This document shows, one piece after another, positions 1 to 6,977 of a stretch of 13,135 nt of DNA; position 1 is the first letter of the stretch; every line of letters starts with the position of its first letter. The position numbers and the translations under genes were made by a program. Source of the stretch: an uncultured Dorea sp. (GTDB taxonomy: Bacteria; Bacillota; Clostridia; Lachnospirales; Lachnospiraceae); assembly GCA_910578455.1 (NCBI GenBank), contig CAJTQA010000063.1:1-13135 (forward strand), in the 5' to 3' direction. Under the pieces are notes generated by a model. The model was not told the DNA's origin. It saw only the letters and a program-made list of their open reading frames with translations, and ran no database searches.

Positions 1-132
1 CCGTTCTTTACTGTTTCTAGGTTGACATTGTCATGTCTGTTCTGAATAATTCTCTTTTAGAATTTTCAGGGATGTTGTCTATTGTTTAATTATCAAGGTT
101 CATGTTTTTGTTGCGTTATCAGCAACTTCTAT

Positions 133-161
133 AAGATATCACATTTGTCTTTCTTTGTCAA
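133..161 (-). promoter_or_regulatory. Leftward promoter P2, second copy of tandem pair
   Basis: On the minus strand, TTGACA (161-156) is followed by 17 nt and TATCTT (138-133), a weaker -10. Its -35 and upstream flank are identical to P1 over 19 bp, and it also has an A-rich upstream segment. The identical offset suggests that the two arose by local duplication, as is usual for tandem rRNA promoters. Confidence 0.45.
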
Positions 162-292
162 CACTTTTTGACATCTTTTTTTGTTTTTTTATTTACCCGA
201 TTTTGTTTTCAACAATTTTCTGGTAAATTTTGCTGCGCTCTCAGCAGCGAAGTTAATAATAACAGCTTTTATTTTCTTTGTCAACACTTTTT
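151..292. repeat. 19-bp direct repeat pair covering the -35 regions of the two leftward promoters
   Basis: TTCTTTGTCAACACTTTTT occurs at 151-169 and again at 274-292, an offset of 123 bp. Each copy contains the complement of a TTGACA box plus flanking bases. Similarity continues loosely into the following T-rich segment. Confidence 0.8.
256..284 (-). promoter_or_regulatory. Leftward promoter P1, rRNA-operon type
   Basis: On the minus strand, TTGACA (284-279) is followed by a 17-nt spacer and TATTAT (261-256), a near-consensus sigma-A promoter. The sequence just upstream of the -35 is strongly A-rich, with A-tracts within about 285-305, like an UP element. It reads toward the left edge, where no gene is visible. 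Together with a second copy about 123 bp downstream it resembles the tandem promoters of rRNA operons. Confidence 0.6.
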
Positions 293-311
293 TTATCTTT
301 TTTTGGAAACT

Positions 312-341
312 TTTTCAAAACCTTGAAAACTATGGTATAAT
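312..341 (+). promoter_or_regulatory. Promoter of the D-2-hydroxyacid dehydrogenase gene
   Basis: A perfect TATAAT (336-341) is preceded by TGG, giving an extended -10 of the TGn type. An 18-nt spacer separates it from a weak -35, TTTTCA (312-317). The predicted transcript starts near 348. The ribosome binding site AAAGGAGG (355-362) lies 6 nt before the ATG at 369, so the leader is very short. Confidence 0.6.
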
Positions 342-368
342 TCATAAAAAAGCTAAAGGAGGCCCTAT

Positions 369-1304
369 ATGAATATTGTGTTTTTAGATGTAAAGACGAT
401 TGGCGAAGATATCGACCTGTCCGTATTCGACACTCTCGGCAGAGTCACCAGATACCCCTTCTCGCTGCCCGCTGAAGTTCCGGAAAGGATTGCAGACGCG
501 GATGTCATTATAGTAAATAAGATCCCGGTAAATGAATCTACTGTCGGCAGCGCCGCCGGCCTGAAACTGGTATGCGTCACAGCTACGGGAACAGACAATC
601 TGGACAAGGATTATCTTGATGCCCGCGGCATCGCATGGCGCAATGTCGAAGGATATTCCACGGAGTCTGTAGCCCAGCATACTTTTGCAATGCTGTTCTA
701 TCTTCTGGAAAAGCTCCGCTACTATGATGATTATGTAAAACAGGATCGCTATACCAACGACACTGTCTTTACACATTTTGAGGAAGTGTTCTGCGAGCTT
801 CATAATAAGACATGGGGAATCATCGGGCTGGGGAATATCGGGCGCCGTGTCGCAGATATCGCCGGGGCCTTTGGCTCACAGGTTATATACGCCTCCCCCT
901 CCGGCCAGGCTCCTCAGGACGGATACCGCCAGGTCAGCCTTGACGACCTTTATTCCCTGTCCGATATCATCTCTGTCCATGCCCCGCTCAACAGGCATAC
1001 GCAAAACCTGATCGGCAAAGACGCTTTTACTAATATGAAAAGAAACTGTATCTTTTTAAATCTCGGACGCGGCCCCATCGTCGTCGAGCAGGATTTGTGC
1101 AATGCCCTTGAAGATGGGCTTATCCGGGCCGCCGGACTTGATGTACTCTGCGAGGAGCCTATGTCTCCTCAAAATCCCCTCCGCAGGATAAAGGACAGCC
1201 GAAAGCTCCTCATCACGCCCCATGTAGGATGGGCAAGCATTGAATCACGCACCCGCCTTATGGATATCATTTACCGTCAGGTAAAAGAGTTCTTCAATCT
1301 ATGA
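369..1304 (+). CDS. D-2-hydroxyacid dehydrogenase, NAD-dependent (glycerate dehydrogenase/hydroxypyruvate reductase-like)
   Basis: This 311-residue cytoplasmic protein belongs to the D-isomer-specific 2-hydroxyacid dehydrogenase family, which interconverts 2-keto acids and D-2-hydroxy acids using NAD(P)H. The split catalytic domain occupies both ends, and the Rossmann nucleotide-binding domain sits at about 100-285 with GLGNIG at 153-158. The catalytic triad is visible: Arg234 in NLGRGP, Glu263 in CEEP, and His285 in TPHVGWAS. The GYSTESVAQH segment (95-104) is the usual helix entering the nucleotide domain. The 'TPHxxWAS' form is common in hydroxypyruvate/glycerate reductases, but the substrate cannot be fixed from sequence; D-lactate, glyoxylate or branched-chain keto acids are possible. 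Length is typical of the family. The start is supported by AAAGGAGG 6 nt upstream. The gene converges on the dipeptidase with only 14 bp between stops and no evident terminator. Confidence 0.9.
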   Translation: MNIVFLDVKTIGEDIDLSVFDTLGRVTRYPFSLPAEVPERIADADVIIVNKIPVNESTVGSAAGLKLVCVTATGTDNLDKDYLDARGIAWRNVEGYSTESVAQHTFAMLFYLLEKLRYYDDYVKQDRYTNDTVFTHFEEVFCELHNKTWGIIGLGNIGRRVADIAGAFGSQVIYASPSGQAPQDGYRQVSLDDLYSLSDIISVHAPLNRHTQNLIGKDAFTNMKRNCIFLNLGRGPIVVEQDLCNALEDGLIRAAGLDVLCEEPMSPQNPLRRIKDSRKLLITPHVGWASIESRTRLMDIIYRQVKEFFNL

Positions 1305-1318
1305 CAGCCCTCGCTGCG

Positions 1319-2275
1319 TCAAATCTCCTTCAGGATACCCAAGGCGTTTCTGTACCATATCTTATCAAGAATGGTTTCAGTAGCGCCCTTTTTCTTTAAC
1401 GCCTCCCACAACCTATCCATATTCTCTGCTTTTGGGATGTCCATATGCCCCATTCCGCTGAACCCGTCAAAATCGCTTCCTATCATCGGGAATCCCTCCC
1501 CTCCGCACTTTATCATGTGGAATACATGTGCTGTCATCTCCTCAACATAAGACGCGTCCCGGGTTCCGAGAAACGCCCCGTAAAAGTTAAGGCCTGCTGC
1601 CCCTCCCTTCTCTGCAAGTTTCCTTATCATACTGTCGCTCAGATTGCGGGGATGCGGGCATATCTCCCGGCAGTTGGAATGAGACGCCACAACCGGGCCT
1701 TTTGCACATTCAAGGACATCACTGAAAACTCCGTCCGAGGAATGTGAGACATCCGTGATCATCTTAAGCTCTCCGATCCTTTTCACCGCCTCAACCCCAA
1801 AAGGCTTGAGGCCCTTCATCATGGCATCCTTATCTTTGCTTACCGGATAGCCAAAGCAATTTTCATTGTTCCACAATATGGTCACAAGCCGTATGCCTTT
1901 TTTCCGCAGTACGTCAAGCCGCTCCATCTCCCCGTTAAGGATGCCCCCCTCTTCCACGGTAAGAACCGCCGACACTTTTTTCTTCCTTTCATTCTCCAGG
2001 ATATCTTCATAGGAATAAGCATGTGCCACATCTTCCGGAAATTTCTCAATCTCTGAGTCCATAAACCGGATCATCTCAAGGACATGGCGGTACCCTTCAT
2101 CATATCCACCCTCCATCCCTTGCAAATACGCAAAACAGGCAAATAGCTGCACTGCCGTGCCTGCCTTTTTCATCCCCGGAATGCTGACGGCGCATAGATT
2201 GTCCTTAAGGTCGCCCTTTTTATCCAAATCCATCAATTTCCATATCGTATCGCAATGCATATCAATTAATTTCAT
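1319..2275 (-). CDS. Membrane dipeptidase, peptidase family M19 (renal dipeptidase-like)
   Basis: This 318-residue metallopeptidase of family M19 hydrolyses dipeptides, including D-amino-acid-containing or modified ones in some members, using a dinuclear zinc centre. Metal ligands are recognisable: His7 and Asp9 in DMHCDT, Glu109 in VEEGG, His178 in DVSH and His199 in ASHSNCREICPHPRN. The GSDFDG motif (266-271) carries the conserved C-terminal Asp. No signal peptide is evident, so it is probably cytosolic. I chose the ATG at 2275 because the M19 domain begins immediately there and AAGGGG lies about 8 nt upstream. The longer open frame to 2392 would add 39 non-family residues and overlap the divergent gene. 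It is divergent from the gamma-glutamyl hydrolase gene at 2334, with 58 bp between starts, suggesting shared control of peptide or amino-acid use. Confidence 0.9.
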   Translation of the reverse strand: MKLIDMHCDTIWKLMDLDKKGDLKDNLCAVSIPGMKKAGTAVQLFACFAYLQGMEGGYDEGYRHVLEMIRFMDSEIEKFPEDVAHAYSYEDILENERKKKVSAVLTVEEGGILNGEMERLDVLRKKGIRLVTILWNNENCFGYPVSKDKDAMMKGLKPFGVEAVKRIGELKMITDVSHSSDGVFSDVLECAKGPVVASHSNCREICPHPRNLSDSMIRKLAEKGGAAGLNFYGAFLGTRDASYVEEMTAHVFHMIKCGGEGFPMIGSDFDGFSGMGHMDIPKAENMDRLWEALKKKGATETILDKIWYRNALGILKEI

Positions 2276-2333
2276 ATCTCCTGCCCCTTTTTCATAATAA
2301 ATAATAAATACCCATATTGCAGAAAGGCGTATT
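2276..2333. promoter_or_regulatory. 58-bp divergent intergenic region with A/T-rich -10-like boxes
   Basis: This gap separates the divergent starts of the dipeptidase (-) and the gamma-glutamyl hydrolase (+). On the plus strand, TTTCAT (2270-2275), 17 nt and CATAAT (2293-2298) form a weak promoter, and AGAAAGG (2321-2327) is a ribosome binding site 6 nt before ATG 2334. On the minus strand, overlapping TATTAT hexamers lie in the same A/T run. Any promoters would overlap, so one regulator could act on both genes. The -35 matches are weak. Confidence 0.35.
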
Positions 2334-3050
2334 ATGAGTCCTGTAATTGGAATTTTGTTCTGCGGCTTTGACAAAAACCGGCAGTTTGTCACGTCGCCCT
2401 ATATCGATGCTATCTCAGACGCCGGCGGCATCCCGGTCATCATCCCCTACCCCGGCAAGGACGCTTACTTTTCAAAATATTTCCAAATCTGCGACGGTTT
2501 CCTCTTTTGCGGCGGCGGCGATATTACCCCTCTCCTGTTCGGCGAGAACCTGATAGCAAGAAAGGGAGCCACTGACTGGAAGACCGACAGTTTCCATCTG
2601 AGGTTCATGCAGCATGTGCTCTCTTTTAAGCTGCCGGTGCTCGGCATCTGCCGCGGCATGCAGGTCTTAAATCTTGCGCTGGGAGGAACCATCTATCAGG
2701 ATATCTCCCTGCGCCCGGAAAAATCGCTGAACCATATGCAGCTTTCCTCCGACCGCTCGGATGCATGCCACCGGATATCTGTCTCCAAAGGCAGCCTGTT
2801 ATATAATATATGCGGGGACTTCACGGATGTAAACAGTTTCCACCACCAATGCATCCGCTCTCCCGGAGACACCCTGAAGACTTCTGCCATCGCCCCCGAC
2901 GGGGTGATCGAGGCCATCGAATCATCTGTATTTCCTTTTGCCGTAGGCCTTCAGTGGCATCCGGAATGCATGTACCGCCGCCACGCGCCCATGAAAAATC
3001 TTTTTTTGCATTTTATAAAAGTTTCAAAAAAAGAACGGCATATAATCTGA
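2334..3050 (+). CDS. Gamma-glutamyl-gamma-aminobutyrate hydrolase family protein (class I glutamine amidotransferase-like, peptidase C26)
   Basis: This is a 238-residue cytoplasmic hydrolase of the class I glutamine amidotransferase fold, in the branch including PuuD and related gamma-glutamyl hydrolases that cleave gamma-glutamyl amide bonds. The nucleophile elbow is GICRGMQ with Cys106, and the catalytic His209 and Glu211 are in LQWHPE. Supporting family features are CGGGDITP (59-66), GGTIYQD (117-123) and the NSFHHQ segment (167-172). No synthase domain is fused and no biosynthetic partner is adjacent, which favours a free-standing hydrolase over an amidotransferase subunit. The start is supported by AGAAAGG 6 nt upstream. 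The divergent dipeptidase suggests a shared role in breaking down gamma-glutamyl compounds and small peptides; that role is inference, and the exact substrate is unknown. Confidence 0.88.
   Translation: MSPVIGILFCGFDKNRQFVTSPYIDAISDAGGIPVIIPYPGKDAYFSKYFQICDGFLFCGGGDITPLLFGENLIARKGATDWKTDSFHLRFMQHVLSFKLPVLGICRGMQVLNLALGGTIYQDISLRPEKSLNHMQLSSDRSDACHRISVSKGSLLYNICGDFTDVNSFHHQCIRSPGDTLKTSAIAPDGVIEAIESSVFPFAVGLQWHPECMYRRHAPMKNLFLHFIKVSKKERHII
3041..3046 (+). promoter_or_regulatory. Possible -10 element for the coat-protein gene pair
   Basis: CATATAAT (3039-3046), inside the end of the preceding gene, contains a perfect TATAAT. It also matches the sporulation sigma-E -10 consensus CATACAnT at 7 of 8 positions. 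No convincing -35 for sigma-A or sigma-E is found at the right distance. The position, about 55 nt before the ATG at 3100, is reasonable, but this is only a candidate. Confidence 0.3.
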
Positions 3051-3099
3051 TTTTTTACGCATACTAACCGGGAAAGATTATATAAGGAGGATTTTACCC

Positions 3100-3282
3100 A
3101 TGGCAGAAATATCAACACTTGACTTGCAGAATCTCCGTCACCTTATCGGAGGGTTCGACACCTGTCACTGCAAAATGCAGGACTACGCGGCACAGGCAAA
3201 AGATCCTGAGATCAAACAGCTTTTTCAGGATGCGGCAAACTCGGCAATGAAGAACAAACAGGATTTGATGAAGTTTTTATAG
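3100..3282 (+). CDS. Small CotF-like spore coat protein (60 aa)
   Basis: This 60-residue, mostly helical polypeptide begins MAEISTLDLQNLRHLIGGFD and continues with a Cys-His-Cys (CHC at 22-24) and a second helix, DPEIKQLFQDAANSAMKNKQ. The 'DLQNLRHLI' start and 'ndpelkqlfq' helix are typical of short Coat F/ferritin-like helical-hairpin proteins found in pairs in Clostridia. It is far shorter than Bacillus CotF and is probably one hairpin. A strong ribosome binding site, AAGGAGG (3084-3090), lies 9 nt before the ATG. It is followed directly by a second CotF-like gene whose ribosome binding site overlaps this stop codon, so the two are co-translated. Assignment to the coat family is by sequence resemblance; actual coat location is inferred. 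Confidence 0.75.
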   Translation: MAEISTLDLQNLRHLIGGFDTCHCKMQDYAAQAKDPEIKQLFQDAANSAMKNKQDLMKFL

Positions 3283-3292
3283 GAGGGACATT

Positions 3293-3553
3293 ATGTTAGA
3301 CGATAAGACAATGGTATCAGACGCCCTCACAGGCGTAAACGGCGAACTGACCAGATACGGGGAGATGATCCCTCAGACAGAGAACAAACAGCTTAAGCAG
3401 TGCCTTAAGCAGATCCGGAACGAGTGTGAGATGTCACAGGAAAAGCTGTATCAGGTAGCCCGCGAAAAAAGCTACTATGTGCCGGCGGCAAAAGCATCCC
3501 AGCAGGAGATTGACCACGTAAAATCAGTTCTTTCCGGCTTGGCAATGAAATAA
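3293..3553 (+). CDS. CotF-like spore coat protein (86 aa)
   Basis: This 86-residue helical protein resembles the Coat F domain: MLDDKTMVSDALTGVNGELT, then a helix with NKQLKQCLKQIRNECEMSQEKLYQVAREK, then the 'SYYVPAAKAS' turn characteristic of this group, and a C-terminal helix that includes QEIDHVKSVLSGL. The family is associated with the spore coat, which implies that the host forms endospores. The ribosome binding site AGGAGGG (3281-3287) overlaps the TAG of the upstream gene (3280-3282) and is 5 nt from the ATG, indicating tight translational coupling. The pair may associate as partners; this is inference. A bidirectional terminator follows immediately. Confidence 0.8.
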   Translation: MLDDKTMVSDALTGVNGELTRYGEMIPQTENKQLKQCLKQIRNECEMSQEKLYQVAREKSYYVPAAKASQQEIDHVKSVLSGLAMK

Positions 3554-3562
3554 GGCTCAATC

Positions 3563-3603
3563 AAAAACAGGCCTGCCCTCTTTACCTTTGGCGGCCTGTT
3601 TTT
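3563..3603. terminator. Bidirectional intrinsic terminator between coat genes (+) and permease gene (-)
   Basis: The arms AAAAACAGGCC (3563-3573) and GGCCTGTTTTT (3593-3603) pair perfectly. An inner GCC/GGC extension (3575-3577 with 3590-3592) lies across a one-base bulge, leaving a loop of about 12 nt. The T-run on the right serves rightward transcripts and the A-run on the left serves leftward ones. It sits 10 bp after the coat stop and 4 bp from the permease stop. Confidence 0.88.
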
Positions 3604-3606
3604 TCT

Positions 3607-6600
3607 TTACTCCACGCTCTTGAGCGATTCTACCATATCAATTTTTTTCAGCTTAAAATACATCACTCCATTAATCAGAAACGAAAAGGCAATTGTCAGA
3701 ATCAGGCTGTACATATAGCTCGGCACATTAATCTGCCTGCCGAACATTGCCGAGTCCACCTCTACCGTTTCTATAATAAAGCGGTGAAGCATGTTTCCGA
3801 GGCCTGACCCCACCGCGGCGCCGATCAACGTAAGAATCATATTTTCACGGTACACGTATTGCGCTACCTCCCCGTCATAAAAGCCCAGCACCTTCAGCGT
3901 CGCCAGCTCCCTTTTCCTCTCAGCGATGTTTACCGTATTCAGATTGTACAGGACGACAAATGCCAGCATCCCGGCAGAAACAATCAGCACCACGATTACA
4001 AGATTAAGGCTCTTTAGCATATCGTCAAGCTGCTTTTCTATGTCGTGAGTATATCCGACGCTTAATATTCCCTCCTCCTCAAGCAATCTGCGCCCGCATT
4101 TTTCAAGTTTCTCTTTATCCGCATTGCCTGCGGCAAACAATATGCTGTTGTACTCTGCCTCTTTTCCGTACACATCTCTGTAATAAGCCGGCGTAAGATA
4201 CATGTAATGCCCCATATAATTCTCGCAGATGTGGGAGACCTTCACTTCCCGGTTCCCTTCGTCCTCATCTTTGATGCAGACAACATCGCCCTCCGACACT
4301 TCCAGCAGTTTTGCTGTCTTTTCACTGACGATCGCTCCCCCGTCCGTAAGCACATACTCTTCCTTCGTCTTGCGGTTATGGAAGTCCACAAATTCCTTCA
4401 CCGATTCGGAGTCTTCAAAGACACACTCATATACCGACCGCTCCTTCTTTCCTTTTACCAGAGTAATGTTCTGCATATTTACATTTATATGGCGGTCAAT
4501 AAGCGCCTCATCATCCAGAGCCTCCTCAATCTGCCCTCTCTGGGCATCCGTCACATCTTCCTCAAGATAGATGCTGCCGTCGTACATCTGGATCTCCGAA
4601 TATTGCAGCTCCGCGATCTCATAACAGGAGTCTTTAAGCCCGAATCCCACAAGCATGAGCGCCATGCAGCCCCCGATGCCGAAGACCGTCATGAAAAATC
4701 GTTTCTTGTATCTCATGAGGTTTCGAATTGTAGATTTCCAGATAAAGCTCAGATGCCTCCACAAAAAGCGTATCCGCTCCATCAACACCCTGCGCCCGCT
4801 CTTTGGCGCAGGAGGGCGCATCAGCTCCGCGGGCTGCGCCGCGAGCTCCCTAAAGCATGCCATGAATGTAGCAAACATCGTACAGAAAACCGCAGCTCCC
4901 GACGCCATTATCCCATAACCCCAGTCATACGGAACAAGGATTACCGGCAGATGCCTGTAGAGAATCCCGTATGCATATACGATAATATAGGGAAGAATCT
5001 TTTCCCCCGCCAGGACTCCGACGATGCTGCCTCCTATAGTAGCCAGGAAAGCATAGCCCAGATACTTTGAAGCTATGGCAAATTTGCCGTATCCGAGCGC
5101 TTTCATCGTTCCGATAGAAGTTCTCTGCTCCTCTACCATGCGGGTCATGCTTGTAAGGCTGATAAGCGCCGCCACCAGGAAAAACAGAACCGGGAAGACT
5201 CTCCCGATCGCCCCAAGGCGCTCCGCGTTCTCCCCAAACCCGCTGTATTCCACAAGCGTGCTCCTGTCGTACACATACCACTTCGGATCTTTAATATCAG
5301 AAAGCTCTTCCTTCGCATCTGCTATTTTCTTCTCTCCGTCTGCAATCTCTTCTTCTGACTTGCGTTCACCGTCGCCGTATTCTTCCAGCGCGTCTTTTAG
5401 TTTTGCCTCGCCCTCCTTTATCTCAGCCTCGCCGTCCTTTATCTTCCTTTCCTGTTTTTCAATCTCTTTCCAGCCGTCGTCTATCTTAGCCTGCCCGGAC
5501 TTCAGTTTCTTTGCCGCTTTCTTTAACTCTTTCTCCCCGCTGTCCAGCTCCTTTTTCGCCTTCTCAAGCTCCTTTCGGGCGGCCGAAAGTTTTTTTTGTG
5601 CTTTCTCCACCTCTGAGACGGCCATGCCATACCCCTGATTTTGAGCCTCAATCTTCTGTTTCAGCCCGCCTGCCTGTGCCGCAAGCTCCTCAGCCTGGGA
5701 TTTTATCTCTTTTATCTGCTCTTCGGTCAATCCCGCAGGATTGTCGAGCATGGCACTGAGCTTTTCTTCTTGCGAAAGCAGGCTGCCGTATGTCTTTTCA
5801 TCCTCCTCAATCTGCGCTTTGAGGGCGTCTGCCTGCGCCTGCCCGTTTTTAATGCCTTCCTCCGCCATCGGCTTATTCTTCTCAAACTTGGCAAGGCCTG
5901 CCTTATACTTCTCTTTTCCCTTTCTTATTTTCTTTTTGCCCGACTTATATTCGGATTTCCCTTTATCCAGTTCTTTCTGTTTGGATTTTAATGTTTTTTT
6001 CGCGCTCTCAATCTTACGTTTCCCGTCGGAAATCCTGCCTTTCGCATCGTCAATCTGCTCTTTTGCGTCATCTATCTTCCCCCTGGCATCCGCCAGTTCT
6101 TTTTCTGCCTTTACTTTTCCCCGGACAAGCTCATCTTCTGCATCCGCTATCTTTTCATTGGCCTCGTCAAGGATTTCTTTCTTTCGGACAATCCCCCTCT
6201 CCCCGCTGAGCCTTTCCGCTCTCTTCAGGACTTTGTCTATCTTATCGTCATACTCATCCGTAAAAGCACGCAGTTCTTTTGCCCCCTCTGCCTGAAGATA
6301 AACCTCCGTATATGCCTCAAGGGCAAAAGTTTCTTCCGGCACGATCAGGAACGCGTCAATGCTCCCCGTTCCTATCGAAGTGCTGCCTCTCCCATAGGAC
6401 AGGTAGCATGGGCTGTTCCCAAGGCCTACAACTTTAAGCTCGTCCGTTTCCAGCGTATCGGACACCGGATCTTCCGTTCCAGATTCCAGCTTTATCCTAT
6501 CGCCCACCCTGTATCCGGACTCGTCATCTGCGAGGCATTCCCCGATGCCTTCCGGGAAACGCCCTTTCGTCAGAGTCGGCCGATTCATCTTTTTCTGGAG

Positions 6601-6927
6601 ACCCATCACATGGACTACATGCTGTTCTTCCCCGACATCGTACAGAAAATCGGCGCTGTAAGCCCCTTCTGCTTTTTTCACCCCTTCCAGCTCCCCCATG
6701 GCGCGCACATCCTCTTGCGTCACTCCATAGGTGCTCAGAGCCTTGATATCCATAAGCTCGCTTGCGTCAAAATAGGAATCGCCCGTAATCCTCATATCCG
6801 GCTCTGACGCTCTGATACCTGAAAAAAACGCCACTCCAAGGGCAACGATAAAGAAAATCGACAGAAATCTGCCGGGGCTTTTTTTTATCTCCATGTAAAA
6901 ATCTTTACGGGCTGCTCTTCTTGCCAT
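3607..6927 (-). CDS. ABC transporter permease, FtsX/MacB-like, with long extracytoplasmic coiled coil
   Basis: This is a 1106-residue membrane protein with two FtsX halves in one chain. A first transmembrane helix is at about 21-38, followed by a MacB-like extracytoplasmic region (about 45-240). A very charged K/E/A-rich coiled coil runs from about 247 to 545, after which come three helices at about 578-595, 620-650 and 670-692. A linker then leads to a second half with a helix at about 743-763, an extracellular domain (770-970), and three helices at about 974-995, 1028-1050 and 1073-1092. FtsX hallmarks are RTSIGTMKALGY (602-613) and ERKRELATLKVLGF (1003-1016). With the adjacent ATPase it forms a type VII (MacB/Lol-like) system, which uses ATP for mechanotransmission or export rather than ordinary transport. 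The ATG at 6927 has GGTGG 5 nt upstream; an ATG at 6942 would add five residues but lacks a well-placed ribosome binding site. The substrate is unknown. Confidence 0.88.
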   Translation of the reverse strand: MARRAARKDFYMEIKKSPGRFLSIFFIVALGVAFFSGIRASEPDMRITGDSYFDASELMDIKALSTYGVTQEDVRAMGELEGVKKAEGAYSADFLYDVGEEQHVVHVMGLQKKMNRPTLTKGRFPEGIGECLADDESGYRVGDRIKLESGTEDPVSDTLETDELKVVGLGNSPCYLSYGRGSTSIGTGSIDAFLIVPEETFALEAYTEVYLQAEGAKELRAFTDEYDDKIDKVLKRAERLSGERGIVRKKEILDEANEKIADAEDELVRGKVKAEKELADARGKIDDAKEQIDDAKGRISDGKRKIESAKKTLKSKQKELDKGKSEYKSGKKKIRKGKEKYKAGLAKFEKNKPMAEEGIKNGQAQADALKAQIEEDEKTYGSLLSQEEKLSAMLDNPAGLTEEQIKEIKSQAEELAAQAGGLKQKIEAQNQGYGMAVSEVEKAQKKLSAARKELEKAKKELDSGEKELKKAAKKLKSGQAKIDDGWKEIEKQERKIKDGEAEIKEGEAKLKDALEEYGDGERKSEEEIADGEKKIADAKEELSDIKDPKWYVYDRSTLVEYSGFGENAERLGAIGRVFPVLFFLVAALISLTSMTRMVEEQRTSIGTMKALGYGKFAIASKYLGYAFLATIGGSIVGVLAGEKILPYIIVYAYGILYRHLPVILVPYDWGYGIMASGAAVFCTMFATFMACFRELAAQPAELMRPPAPKSGRRVLMERIRFLWRHLSFIWKSTIRNLMRYKKRFFMTVFGIGGCMALMLVGFGLKDSCYEIAELQYSEIQMYDGSIYLEEDVTDAQRGQIEEALDDEALIDRHINVNMQNITLVKGKKERSVYECVFEDSESVKEFVDFHNRKTKEEYVLTDGGAIVSEKTAKLLEVSEGDVVCIKDEDEGNREVKVSHICENYMGHYMYLTPAYYRDVYGKEAEYNSILFAAGNADKEKLEKCGRRLLEEEGILSVGYTHDIEKQLDDMLKSLNLVIVVLIVSAGMLAFVVLYNLNTVNIAERKRELATLKVLGFYDGEVAQYVYRENMILTLIGAAVGSGLGNMLHRFIIETVEVDSAMFGRQINVPSYMYSLILTIAFSFLINGVMYFKLKKIDMVESLKSVE

Positions 6928-6977
6928 CAGATCCACCACCATCCTGCCTGTGCGCTGCCGTCTGCAGCTTTATGAAC

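Larger units (their letters stand above)
1..368. other. Gene-free 368-bp AT-rich region between a presumed rRNA operon and a dehydrogenase gene
   Basis: No convincing coding sequence is present; the short open frames are low-complexity T-rich translations without ribosome binding sites. The region contains two leftward sigma-A-like promoters (about 133-161 and 256-284), a rightward promoter for the dehydrogenase (312-341), and a 19-bp direct repeat TTCTTTGTCAACACTTTTT at 151-169 and 274-292. On the minus strand, 101-74 reads GAACCTTGATAATTAAACAA and continues ATAGACAAC, which resembles the 'ACCTTGA-AAACTGAA' sequence common in Firmicute rRNA leaders and spacers. I infer that this is the promoter and leader region of an rRNA operon lying to the left, outside the window. 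The 16S gene itself is not visible. Confidence 0.55.

Noticed and set aside
1..13. boxA-like GTTCTTTACTG on the plus strand
   Set aside because: It lies on the strand opposite the inferred rRNA transcription and is too short and degenerate to support antitermination.
22..50. Plus-strand TTGACA-17-AATAAT promoter-like sequence
   Set aside because: It matches the consensus well but would have to read through a 300-bp T-rich gene-free stretch to reach the dehydrogenase, which has its own closer promoter. It lies within the presumed rRNA leader, and its TTGACA is part of a small TGACATTGTCA palindrome.
384..803. Minus-strand 139-residue open frame opposite the dehydrogenase
   Set aside because: It lacks a ribosome binding site and recognisable motifs, and the plus-strand gene has a complete catalytic set.
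2276..2392. N-terminal extension of the dipeptidase (39 extra residues)
   Set aside because: It overlaps the divergent gene start, has no family similarity, and a ribosome binding site precedes the internal ATG at 2275.
4207..5638. Long plus-strand open frames (287 and 187 residues) opposite the permease
   Set aside because: They are antisense shadows: Ser/Phe/Pro-rich or compositionally odd translations with no family resemblance, complementary to the conserved FtsX and coiled-coil coding sequence.
5290..6190. Repetitive lysine/glutamate coding region as a possible tandem DNA repeat or recombination product
   Set aside because: The repetition is at the level of coiled-coil amino-acid composition; no exact long DNA repeat was found by eye.
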